The notes beneath the pieces are model-generated. The model did not search any database and was not told the DNA's origin. It worked only from the letters and a program-made list of their open reading frames with translations. Positions 33,916 to 46,000 of a stretch of DNA of 64,000 nt are shown piece by piece; the first letter of the stretch is position 1; each line of letters opens with the position of its first letter. The stretch lies in contig NC_057924.1 of the NCBI RefSeq assembly GCF_018873765.1, forward strand, positions 13,293,001-13,357,000, in the 5' to 3' direction. The position numbers and the translations under genes were made by a program. Source of the DNA: Telopea speciosissima. Lineage: Eukaryota > Streptophyta > Magnoliopsida > Proteales > Proteaceae.

Positions 33916-35140
33916 CCATCCTCTGTCGAGTTTGTCTTGGCCATTTAATTTGTTGATACACACTGGTTTTTGTTCAACACTTAGTGCCTTTCTCTCGATG
34001 TTGAAGTTCAAATTTAGTGTCAAACCGAGCCCATTCGATGTCAAATTATGGGGTTTTCCATAATTATGGATTCTTCATCTTCAGGAATTTCTTCATTATC
34101 AAAAGCTAGGGGCTATCCTTGGAGGCCAAGAACCTGTTCATTCTTGCTTGGCCCCTAAGACTCCTTGTTAACGTGATAATTAAACCACGTTATTAACTCA
34201 GATTTGATTGGCTAATGGGGTTTTGTTTTACCCTCTTTTGGCCATTGATGTTGATAATCTTCTTCTCATCCAAAGTGGACGGTTGAGATGGGATTAATGG
34301 ATCATTTGATGTGTTAAGGAGATGGGGGCTCTCCTAAATCTGTAAATAATATAGCGTCCCCTCATGTTTTAGGGAATCATTTGACAAGTTGACTGTCATT
34401 GAAAGAGAAATTGGAAACCTTAGTTTTCATATGGATTTTGGGTGCTTTGGTAACAATGTTAAGCTTCTCTCCTAAGTCAAAAGCATCCATCCCCCAACCC
34501 TCCAATCTCGAGATTGATTAACTATGTAACATCCACTTCTTAGTTTTGGTTCCTTTTACTTTATTTTAATTTCATTGTCTTCTTTTCCACACACTTTATT
34601 TGCTATGAAAACCAAGGACTATATTGATCAACATGAACTATCTCCAATGTAGTTACCACTCAATTATTATTTTGATTAAGTGGCAAATTAATCTCATTTT
34701 TATATCAAAATTTAGTATGATAAAATAATATATCATTTGTACACAAGTGGTCTTTTGGGGTAATCTTTTGAGGGTATTTTGGTAATTTACTTGAATAGAA
34801 CCAACATGTCAAAGATGTGGGGAAATCCCCTAAATCGACAAATATAACATCCTTCGTCCTAGCGAGACACTCATCATTGTCGAAGCACCCTCTAGGGTCA
34901 CAAAATGAGGTGTCTACAGTCGTCTATAGGATTCCTAGTAGGTCAAAATGATAAAACTGCCATCAACACGGTAAATATGATGCAATAGGACAACACTACA
35001 CGACTCTTAGGTCCTAGTTGGACAAAGGGGTTTTGTTGGGAGTGGGGGAGTGAACAGTGAGGGAAAGTTGCCAAACTTTTCTAAAAGGGAAAGGAAAAGA
35101 GGACGCCACCCTGGTCGCGCAAGGCATGCCAACCCTACGC
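33916..35140. other. Intergenic
   Basis: AT-rich, no gene or clear repeat structure recognised. Confidence 0.35.
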
Positions 35141-35149
35141 CCTGACACA

Positions 35150-35580
35150 GTGGTGCATGAAATGATCGCCACACCCCCTGGAACCTCGAAGGCCGGAAAT
35201 AAACATAGGTGTGGCGAAGTTTAGCTCATCTCTAGGGAGCCCAGCACGCCCAGGGTGCCGCACACATCTCTAGGCATGCGTTGAAGACGATCCTGATCCG
35301 GTGTGGCGGTCATTTCACACACCCCTGTTTCAAGGTGCAGGGGTGGCATAAATGGTGCGTTCGAGTGACATTATTTCTCCCTTTCAAAAAATAAGGGAAA
35401 GTGAGGTTTTTGGGTATCATGGGTGGGAAAGTTCTCAAACAACCTTTGCAAGTCAGATTCTCCTTGTCAGTAGTATGAAATGATTGCCACACCCCCGAAG
35501 GCCGGAATTGATCATAGGTGTGACAGTCATTTCACACACCCCTATGTCAAGGCGTAGGGGTGGCGTGTCTAGTTTCGTAA
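35150..35580. repeat. Two related repeat copies with GCCACACCCCC / GGTGTGGC words
   Basis: ATGAAATGATCGCCACACCC near 35157 and ATGAAATGATTGCCACACCC near 35476 are each followed by GAAGGCCGGAA and CATAGGTGTGGC/CATAGGTGTGAC. TCATTTCACACACCCCTGTT near 35311 and TCATTTCACACACCCCTATG near 35530 are the inverted partners. They look like two degraded MITE copies. Confidence 0.5.
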
Positions 35581-36076
35581 ACGTGGTGCACTAGACATTA
35601 GTTGGTAGTGCAACACACTTGAGAGGATGAAAATCCACGAAAAAGGAAACACAGATGGAGGGGACGGGAAGTCCGGTCATTTGTTTTTTCATTTTAAGTT
35701 GATTCATTTGCCGATCCGGAACCGATTCCTAAACACACCAATTCGATACGGACCGATCCAAAGCCCGATTTCGTGTTTTCTAAACCCTGGACGGGATCTT
35801 TAAGACTCTTAAAACCGTAGTAGGTTTCTTGGGTTTTAGAGTATCAGTCTCGAAACAGGATTGAAAGAGCGCGAAAACGGAAAATATTGTTTTGTTGTTT
35901 TCTCCCACAGAGTCCCACTGTCCACTCAACCACTCGTTCAGTCATCCAATTTTATTTCAAGATTATAAGAAGGAATAATACAAAAATTTTCCTTTGCCTT
36001 TTCTTAATTTTATTTATTTATTATTGTGTGTTTAAATGATATGATATTTTACCGATTCTCTGGCTTAAAGGCGCTC

Positions 36077-36084
36077 TATATATA
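36077..36084 (+). promoter_or_regulatory. TATA box, probable SDE5 promoter
   Basis: TATATATA lies in GCTCTATATATACATG. About 30 bp downstream begins C/T-rich leader sequence ending AAACCCTAGTTCCAA before a canonical donor (GTAAGC at 36218). Transcription start near 36108-36115 is inferred. Confidence 0.45.
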
Positions 36085-36109
36085 CATGAAAAGAGAAAAA
36101 GATTCTCGT

Positions 36110-36217
36110 ACCGTCGCTTGTCTCTCATTTCCTTTCCTTCTCCAAGAAGGAAACTGGGGGAGAGATCGTTCGCGGTTCTATTGCCCACAAACTCGTCCTC
36201 TGAAACCCTAGTTCCAA
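36110..36217 (+). other. Probable 5' untranslated exon of SDE5
   Basis: Leader-like sequence (TTTCCTTTCCTTCTCC, AAACCCTAG) ends at a CCAA|GTAAGC donor. The next suitable acceptor before the first SDE5 ATG is TTCTGTGAAG at 39470. This leaves a leader intron of about 3.25 kb. Inference from splice signals only. Confidence 0.45.
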
Positions 36218-39200
36218 GTAAGCCTTTCCGTTAATAATCAATCGCTTTGTGTCGCTTCATATTTTTTTTTAAAAAACCTGGTATAATCCTTCGCATTTGT
36301 CGTTTGATTTCAAGCCATTACTAAATATAGCGATTGTTTTAGAAATGCATGGATTTAGGTCCAATTTCTTACTTAGAGATTCATTTTTTAGTGTTTTGGG
36401 TCCTTAAAATCTCTGTCTGGCATTATCTCAATTGTTGTTAGGAAGTTTGAAATGCGTATGCACAGTACATACAATTAAGGGGACTGAAATACCAACAAAT
36501 TCCATCTTGAGATGGAACAATCTGATGTAAGCCCATGAATTCTGTTGAAAAGGACGCCCAGAAATATAACATATATCAAATCTGTATATCCACCCTCCCC
36601 ATTTTGTAATCTTTAGATGAAGATGAACATTCTTTTTGTTTTCATTGCACCAGCTTAATGTGGAAGGAAGCAGGTGCCAACAAAATCTATTCTATTTTAT
36701 TCAACATTGGGGTTGACAAATGATGCCAACCAGATTTGATATCGGTTTGGTGGTTTCAAGCAAATGGAAAAAGTACTTTGAAATCTGATGTAGCATAGCA
36801 ATCAGCAAGGTTGTAGAGGTTTGTTGGTCTAATCAAATTGGGGAAAAAAGAAGAAGAAAGTGACATTGATGGAATCTCAAGGCTAAATGAAATACAAATA
36901 GATGGCAAGGAATAGAATCTTAAGTAGCAGCAGAGCATTTTGTCACTTTTCTTCAGACTTCATTTTTGGCGGTCAAAACTTGGGGTGTTGCATGATTTTG
37001 TTGTTGTTTAGGTCGTTTACTTTCTAAGGAGTCCAAGATATTGTGTTGTGGAATTTATATCATTAATTTATTGAAGTGGTGTTAGTCAATCTTTTCCTCT
37101 CTCTGCGATTGCAACATCCTTCCTTTTATGGTATCTTTCTGGAATTAGTCTCTGCTATTCAGTTGAGTTCTTCGCCGAACATCTTCAAATGAGACAGTCA
37201 GAGACAGAGAGACAGGAAAAACCCTCTCAGTGAATTTAATTCAGGTTTTGTTTCTTCTCCTTTCATTACTGTTTCTCAAAATGCAGCTTCATATATCGCC
37301 AAGCTTGCGCGATGTAACTGTGTTTCCCGGTAAAGGGGTTAGGGATTTTTTCAAAGTAAAGGTCGGATTTAGAAGGCTTTCGTATCGAGTGGTCTTCTAT
37401 TTTCTTTTGTTCTTGACTTTCTAGCTTCGCTTTGTGTTCTTCTTGACGACAGTAGATACTATTGAAGGTGAAAACAACTGCTCCACCATAGGTACAATTT
37501 TGTCTTCCTGTACTCTGTCTCTCTCTGAATGTAATTTTCTTTTTAATAAAATAGTTTGCAGGTGATTCAGAGTCACTGCCAAATTTAGGTTTCCAAAAAA
37601 AATCTTTACTGGCGGTTCTGCGATTTTTCTTGTTCTCTTCTTCCCTTTTTTCCTGCAAATATTTTTTTTTAAAATTTTTTAACCTATACTCTGTTCTGGC
37701 CATAACTAGTAGCCCTTCTTAGTGTGATCAAACTCCTTCAAGAGCTATCTAATAGTTCTAAAGTTTTGCATGAAGGACATGCTCCCCTAAGCGATCAGAA
37801 GCTCTATAACTTTGGTTCCTGAAATCGATTCTATTGTGATCACACACAGCCCTCCATTGTTGGACCTGCAAAGTACTGTCGCACACTCCGATTTCAGAAC
37901 TCCTAATCTAAATACCACTCGGTCTTCCGGAGGTCTTCAGGGTTAGATCAACTCTATAGTCCCATGCAATTCTGGTTCTGATATCTCTTAACTATTGGAG
38001 ATCGATTCACAGGACTGCAACTTTTCATTCAACTTTCTAAAATTGTTCCTCGTCATTCTGAGTTTTCTTGTTATTTTTCTTCCATTTTTCATTACTATCC
38101 TCCTTATAGATCAAGCTTGGTGGCTAGTTTTCTTTTTTATTTTTTGCATCCTTTGGTCGAAGCTAAAACTGGGATTTTCAGGGATGGCAAGGGCTACAGT
38201 AATGCCCTATTCAACAGTTATACTATGTCAAAAAAAAAATAAAAAATCTAAATGAAGGACTTTTAGGGTTAATGGCGATAAGGGATAGGCGTGATAGCAG
38301 AAAAAAAAATATGAGAGAGAAGAGAGGGAGAAGAGGGCAAAGTTGGCATTTTCCATTGAGTATTATTTAAAAGGAGATTAGGAGAGGGCAAAGTTGGTAT
38401 TTTACATTGTATTATTTAACACCGTCCACTCAGGGGGTGCGATTGTATAATTTAGAAACACAGGGGGTCGCTTTGTATTTAGGATAAACCTCAGGGGGTC
38501 GCAGTGTAATTTTCCCTTTAGGAATTTATTTCATTTATTATAGGGATTCATGCTAGCTAGTAAATTATATTAGAGTAGATGGTCAAGAGTTCTTAGTAGG
38601 GTTATTTCTTACATAGGCATGTAAGAGCAAAAGCTTGGATGGTTCTTGTTATCTTTAATGGTATTGCAGAGATTATTCTTTCTTATTTTGTCCCTATACT
38701 TGTTGGGTTCGAGGAGCTTGGGTGCTACTTCGTTGATTTGATGCCAAATTATTGCTGATTTGCTTTGTTTCCTTTGTTGATTCCGCCTACTACACTTCTC
38801 TATCTTGTGTCACCCAAGATTAGCTCCCAAGACACGTAGCCGTTATGTAAAATAAAAAAATGTTCCAAGCTGGCAATGAAGAGTACCAAATGTTAGGCCC
38901 AAAATGACAATAGATAAGAAGATAACTGACTGTTGGTTAGTTGTGGCTAAACAAGAAGCACGTGGTGGGAATGATCTTCATGGAAATGAGGTTATTGATG
39001 GTCAAGATATTGTTTAGGGCTGTTGGTCATACAAAGGCAGCCATCTTAGTTGGGATTGGAGAATGCCAAACTGGGGCATACGGCAGTCTCTTAAGGAAGC
39101 TCGTGGTTTGTTTATTTAATATCTCATTCCTTGCTGATGACTGTTGTTAATGTTCCACTTATACAATCTTTTGTATGTCTTGTATTGATGTGTTACTAAA

Positions 39201-39470
39201 TCAATTGAATGTATGTTGGTTATCAGTTTATTATGTCAGGATGTTGTATAACTTTTATCCATGTCTCTATTAGCTTGTCAGTTATAGAATAATGCTTCTT
39301 TGTATTTTCACACCTTTGTAATCGAAACTTTCTTTAACCCTTCCTATTGTCACTTATGCTATGGACAAAGTTGCATTTGTCAATTAAAAAAATAGTGTGA
39401 ATGAACTTCTATTTAGCTGGTTTAATTCCTAGAATGTATAGTGACATTTTTCTTTTCCTCTTCTGTGAAG
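36218..39470 (+). other. Leader intron of SDE5 (proposed)
   Basis: No independent gene is recognised within it. About 38320-38520 has repeated GAGGGCAAAGTTGG and CAGGGGGTCGC words, a MITE-like fragment. About 38880-39400 is more GC-rich without a domain. A 145-codon minus-strand frame at 37266-37703 is lysine/glutamate-rich and shows no family. Confidence 0.4.
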
Positions 39471-39480
39471 CATATTTGAC

Positions 39481-40051
39481 ATGGATACACATAGTTCATA
39501 CGTCACAGAGTCTGATGGTAAAACACAGGCCTTGGAACACTTGTATGATGCCTTTGGTTCTGTGATTTCTATCAAGGAAATTGCCAATGCTTATTGCAAG
39601 GCAGGTTGCAATGCAGATTTGGCTGGGGAGATTCTTTCTGGATTGATAGGGAGTAGCTCTAATGATCCTAATCATGCCTCTAATGGTAAAGCGAGGGATA
39701 CAAATTCATCAGAACCATTATCTGATGAAACTTTTGAGAAGTCAAGTCGTGCTGTAAAGAATTATAAAGCAGCAAAGCCGAGAAAGTATTCTGTCTCTAT
39801 GGGTACTGTTTCAAGTGTTATTGGTAAAGGGTATGTTAAGCCCGCACCTGTCCAAAGTGGATCTTGTAAAGTTACCAAACCATTGAAATTGGACTTTAAG
39901 GAATTGGCAATGGATGAGCTCTGGGGGGAAGATGTTTCATCAGATTTTTCAGCAAAGAATGATGCTATGTGCAAGGATGTGGAAGACTTTCTATTTCAAA
40001 TGCTTGAAAATGGGTTCCAGCTTGATATGAATCTGATTCGAGAAGTTCTTG
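39481..40051 (+). CDS. SDE5: SDE5 first coding exon
   Basis: ATG 39481 follows an acceptor at 39470. The exon codes for 190 residues plus one base and ends CTTG|GTAAGC. It carries both N-terminal helical blocks, the second one incomplete. Reading through the donor would add intron-coded residues to a stop at 40168-40170, possibly a truncated protein from intron retention. Confidence 0.78.
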
Positions 40052-43000
40052 GTAAGCATCATTCTCTAACATTTTTACCATTTGAGCTACTTGAAATTGC
40101 TACTTTGTTCTTTGTCCATTGTAGATCGACCTTAAATAGTGGTAAAAATGTCCACATGTTCCTCCAATAATCTTCTTTCAAGGTTGCAAGTTTCAACTTT
40201 ATAGCTCTTATGCCACAACTTAGCTTTCTTTTATTTGAGAAAAACCAAGAAATACTTAAGAGGCTTTTATTTGTGGAGCAAGGCGAGCCATGGCACTAGC
40301 ATTGACAAGGTCCATTGTACATGTTACTGTTAGCAGAACCGTAGGTTAGAAAGAGAGAATTAGATAATAGAATGAGTTAGATTCATTGATAGGTAAGCCC
40401 CTCTATTTATAATAGAGGGGAAAGTTACAAAGGGACTGAAATAGACATAATTACCCGTAACTAGCTGACTCTATAAGAGCAGCAACTTAATCTTAGTATC
40501 ATAAGAATAAATCTACCCTAAAAGGACCAGAATACCCCCACGGCATTCTGGATTACATATTCCAACACTCCCCCTCAAGCTGGATTATACATATAAGTAA
40601 AGGAGGAGGATCCAACTTGAGCTAATAAGAAAAAAAAAAAAAAAACTCCATAATAATGCTAACACTCCCCTTCAAGTTGGCGCATACAAGGCACTAATGC
40701 CCAACTTGAACAAAACGGGAAGAAACAAAGTTGCAGTAGAGTCCAGCTTGACAGATGAATGCAGCTCCCAAATAAACCTTTAAGAACTTGAAAAATAGAT
40801 CTTAAAAAACCTGGGCAGACTTGATCAGCAAACCGGGACTGGAATGTCTTCCAAAAAAAGGTAGCTTTCACCAATCTTCTATAGCTGTCCAGTGATGAAT
40901 CTTTGACTGATCATCTTGAAGATAAGCAACTAGGGCAACAAGTAGCAGAAACAAATGAATCAGGCAGCAGAAATGATCAACCTGACTGTAGATCCTCATA
41001 TAGGCACTGTAAATCCTCAAATAGGCAGGCAATAACTAAACATCTTCAATACTCTTTCAACCCAATAATGAAGGATACCTAATAGCAATGGTGGAGAAGA
41101 CTGATCTTCTATATTTTGCACCAATGTTCCTGCAAGTTCTGTTTTTTGCAATGGCTGCAGGTGTATTGTACATAAGGGTAATGGAAAAGTATAATATTCC
41201 AGAATTTAGAGTAAAAGTAAGAAAACGGAGATGATGTAAGAAATAGTGTAAAAGTATAATATTCCAAAATTTTCCAAAAGGTGCTAAGGGTAATGGAAAA
41301 AGAGGAAATGACAATTTAGAGAATACCATAAACTTCCAAAGTGGTTATGGGTATATGCCAAAGGTATGGTATGGGAGGTGGTGAAGTGAAAAAAAAGACA
41401 CAAACAGTGGGATAATGAATCATGGAGAAAAATAATGCAACATATAAATTGTCAACCATCTTCAAACGATCAAACAAACTCCTGCAGAGGAGAGACACCA
41501 AACTCCAATATTCAAGTCTGATAAGTAAACAGATCTGATTTGAAGTAAGGAAAGACTCCATCCAATCTTCAAGGCTTGATCAATCTTCTAACACGGAAGA
41601 ACTAGTGTGTAAAACTCCAATTTGTAAACTCCCACATGCTAAGTAGAACTGACAAAGATATCTGGGCAGAATTGATGTAATAAACTTAAAAAAAACTGGG
41701 ATCAGATTTGAATTAGTGAACAATGCTAGGATCAAGCTCTCAAAGTAAGCTGAATTTGAATCAGTAGAGAAAACTTCACACAACTGAATAGGTTCGTAGT
41801 TGCAACTAATAACTATGGAACACACTGTTGTAATCCCAAATAAATTGATCTCCAGGGTAGTAGATTCGAGTCTTCAACAATGAAAGAAATTCGATCTCCA
41901 ATAGTAGGATACTCGGTCTCAAGAACAGGGCAGCTGTAGTCCTCATAAAGGCAACAGTAACATGTCAACCAGTCATGTTTACAAAAGCCAATCAATAGAA
42001 CCAGCAAGGTATGTAGTAAAGCTCAATAGAACAAGCAAGTATAAGATAAATAACCCAACAGATCCATAAGTAGTTGAAGCAGCCAGCCACATAGGAACCA
42101 GTAAAAGAATAGGTTGATAGTTGGAGAAATCGAGCCATAAGAGTGAAACCTGAATTTTTCCAAAAAAAAAAACTCCAAGAATGATGCTGAAATTTGGGTT
42201 GAATACTCCTCTGGTATGGATAAGACTCCCCTCAAAAAATTAGCTTGATAGGACAGCCCTAACCCTAAAATTGATTTTAGTCAGGGTTTTAGAAAACCCT
42301 GAAATTGAGATCGATATAGGGAAAGGGGGCTTCAATTGCTGATGTAGACTTGCAATAGATGCTGATTAATATTGCTTGAATGGGACCTCCAATGTGAACA
42401 ACCAATCTCCAGTTAGAATGAGACTTGATCTTCAAGAGGGAGAGACACCAAAAAGGTGCAGAAAATTAGGGCAGCAGCTATTGCAGTAAATAGACCTTCT
42501 TCAAGCCATGAATTGATGAAGTAGAGTGTCTCTTTTAATGTTAGAACCACCTCCAAAGCACTACACCAGTAGCAAACATCCCTATCCCAAAAATCGATTT
42601 GTATAAGGGTTTTGGAAAACCCTGAAAAGTAGAGATCGATTGGGGTAGGGGTCTTCAAAAAAACTTGGAAAGGTGCAATATTGAGGTCGAGTGGAACTTA
42701 TAATAGTGGAGAATCACCCTTAAAAAATCAGTAGGAACAGAAAACTGTACCCCTAAAAATCGATTGGAGTCGGGGTTTTGTCAGGGTTTTAGCAGGCAAC
42801 CAAATTAGAAGGTTAAGGAAGCCTTGCTGTAAAAACTAATCCAGTCATCAGAAAGGGCCCAAACTCAGGTCGAGTAGGGCTTGTATAAGGAGTAACCTGT
42901 GTAAGAAATCTCAGCCTGATCTGATGGTGTGATTGTGAGAACCAGGGGTTGATCCAAAGTAGAAGGTGGAGAACCAAAAATAGAAGGTTAATTGTTTGGC

Positions 43001-46000
43001 CAGATCTAGCCATTGGAAAGGAGTGAAAGTGGGGTTGATGGATGCTGGTTAAGGTTGCAGATGAAGCTCCAACAATGAATAATCAGCCTTCAATAGTGGT
43101 AGAGATCTGATCTTCAAAAAAATCTGGAAAACTCCAATATCGCAGAGATGGTTCCAGCAACCATCGATCTGAAAAAAAGGTAATGAAAATAGGTAGGATG
43201 GAGGGGGAGGGCAGCAACTAAATCATTGGTTTGGGTTTACCTCATTAGTGTTGCCCTCTTACAAGGATGTGAGACAAAAAACAGAACCAGGTGAAACCGA
43301 AAAAGAGAGAAAGGAGGGAGAAGTCGATTGAAGAAGAAAAGGAGGGTTTTTTCTTTCTTTCTAACCTAGATCAGTCTTGGCTCTGATACCATGTTTGCAG
43401 AACCGTGGGTTAGAAAGAGAGAATTAGAGAATAGAATGAGTTAGATTCATTGATAGGTAAGCCCCTCAAGTTACAAAGGGACTGAAATAGACATAATTAC
43501 CCCTAACTAGCTGACTCTATAAGAGCAGCAACTTAATCCTATTATCATAAGAATAAATCTACCCCAAAAGGACCAGAATACCTCCACGATATTCTAGATT
43601 ACATATTCCAACAATTACTTATCTAGAAAACCCTGTCACTGCAAGCGTCAAAGCCCATAAATGCCAGGACAGGCATTTTGAGGCTTATATATATTGTAAA
43701 TGCCAATTAGTGCTCCAAGAAAAAAGTACTTTACATTTCCATTAATTTGATTATAAGGATTTTGTTCTGTCTGAAAATACTAGGAAAAGCTAATGTTTTC
43801 CTCATAAATTGTTGGTGGATGTTAAATATAGGTACCGAGTGGTACATTGGAATGTAACTCAATAGAGGAAGATTCCCCTATCGAGTTACATTCCAATGTA
43901 CCACTCAATACCTACATTTAACAGTGGGGATAGGTAGGATGAACCCTAGGTTCAGGCTAAACATCCCTCTGACAGGATCCCAAGTAAACCCAAAAAGTCA
44001 ACCTTCTCAGATGAAGGTCAAACTTTGACAGTCAATGACAAATAATTATTATAGATGTCCTTCAGAAGTTAGAAGTATAGAACTGATCCTATGGTTGGAT
44101 TGAAAGTAATTGAAGAAAGTTCAAATCTGAAGTGGAATTTAGAAAATAGGAAACTCTACTTGATCAAAATCTGGAAGTCCATCACTCTGAAACTTAAATC
44201 GAAGTCCCTTGGCTCTCTAAATCAAATCCCAAAGTACGAATTTTATCTAAAAGCTAGATTGAAAGTAATTTGAAAATCCAGATCTGATATAGAACACAGG
44301 ACAGAAAAAAAGAGAATTTTTTAATAACTTGCAAAATCAAAACAAAACCTCAGATCAGGGAGATGCCCTGGTCGAAGGACCCTCTTGGGTGGTCCTAAAA
44401 TGACCATAAGAGAAGTGGTGAGGAAGGACATGCATAGTCTAGGTCTGGTCCCAAGTATGACCTCGGACAGAACCTATTGGAGGGCAAGGATCCATGCCGC
44501 AAACCCCATTTAGTTGAGATTTGCCTGCGTGTTGGGCTGTCCCTCTTTCCTCTTGCTACCTTCCATCTTTGTTTTATTTTCTTTTATTTCCCATCTCCCA
44601 TTTGTCCTTTTCCTTTGTCAGTTATCATCTCTTTTCCCATCCCTCTTCTCCTATATTTTCTTCACCTTTTATTTTTGAGTATAACTATGGTTTCTCTATT
44701 TTGTTTTGTTTTGGATCCATGTAGCCAACCCCATTAAATTGGGATAAGGCTGAGTTTGTTGTTGTTGTAACTAACTAAGCCTAATCCCATATGCCTATTT
44801 TCTACACATGTTTTAGGCCCATTACAATGAAAACAAATGGGATCAAAGGCCCAACACATACATAACCCAACCCAAAGCTTATTTTTAATAAAATAAGCCC
44901 TTTAGGTGACTTATCTACATCAAGCCATCAATTTTCCTCTGCTTGAAAAAACTCAACCTCGAATTTTGCAAAATGGAGGAATCAACTTTGTGTGATGAAC
45001 ATCCGTCTTTAAACCATAACACAACACTGACAGCTCGTGGATGTTAGGAATGTAGTCTTCAAGGCGTGGAGCTTTCTCTTCAAAGAACTTTGTTGGCATG
45101 ACGAACTCTATGTACTCAATCTCTGAATCAGCATCAACCTTGAATGTCATAACCATAGAGTCCTCAACTTTGGGAGCCTTCTCATTGAAGAATTGAGCCA
45201 TGAACTCTACCTCTTCAAGAACAACATCGTGTATGTTGCCGATTTGTGGAGTGTTCTCAACCACTACCTCATCTTCCACTATTTCAGTTTTGTTTGCCAT
45301 AGTGGTCAAGGCATTGCCTAGGCGTCTAGGCACGTTGAGCGTCTTGGATGCCTTGATTTTGGACCCTCTCCAATGCCGTGGGTCGCCTAGATCCCGTGAT
45401 AAGTATGTAATATCTGCTTTGATTTCTTCAACGTAAACCTTTTCAGTGGAATCTTCTATTTATTGATCTTCTGCCTTTGAAGCTTCAAGCACTGTTTCTT
45501 CCATGTCATCAGCAGTTGCTGGAACTTCCTTTACGTTAACCTCGACTTCAGGTTCTCTTGCTTTGAATAGAGGTGATGGTTTTGGGAAAATAGGACTTGT
45601 GTCATATGAGACACAGTCGATCTTTATTTATAATGAGGAGTGGAACAATCTAGAGAGGTTACTGGATAGAAATACCCCTATGGACAATTCTACCCTTTAA
45701 ACCCCAAATTACAACACTCCCCCTCAAGTTGGAGCATAGATATCATGCATGCCCAACTTGCACACTAGAGGACAAAAAATTTTACTACTTAACCCCTTTG
45801 TAAACACATCAGCTAATTGTTCGACAGATTTTACAAAGGGAGTACAAATTAGCCCTTCTTCTAACTTCTCTTTGATAAAGTGCCTGTCGATCTCCACATG
45901 CTTTGTGCGATCGTTCTGAACAGGGTTATGGGCAATGCTAATGGCTGACTTATTGTCACCATATAACATCATAGGCAAAGGTACAACGATAGCCAAAACC

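Larger units (their letters stand above)
40328..43613 (-). mobile_element. Copia deletion derivative, 3.3 kb, non-autonomous
   Basis: Terminal direct repeats at 40328-40567 and 43392-43613 start TGTT.GCAGAACCGT and end TATTCCAACA on the + strand. The primer-binding site GGCTCTGATACCA (43379-43391, reverse complement of TGGTATCAGAGCC) fixes the orientation as minus. CTCCCCCTC (40568) is the polypurine tract. Flanks GTTAC and ATTAC match at 4 of 5 bases. The interior of about 2.8 kb has no pol frame except about a dozen terminal codons near 40670-40720, LFKLGISALYAPT then stop, which match the C-terminal end of copia Pol (compare CKLGMHDIYAPT in the neighbouring element). It must rely on other elements for mobility. 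Confidence 0.82.

Noticed and set aside
33703..34044. Short frames on both strands near 33.8 kb
   Set aside because: They are by-products of the 160-bp hairpin MITE.
37266..37703. 145-codon minus-strand frame rich in Lys and Glu
   Set aside because: AT-rich composition, lies in the SDE5 leader intron, no domain recognised. Chance is likely.
44477..44737. 86-codon + strand frame
   Set aside because: C/T-rich low complexity within a LINE tail region; hydrophobic repeat-like translation.
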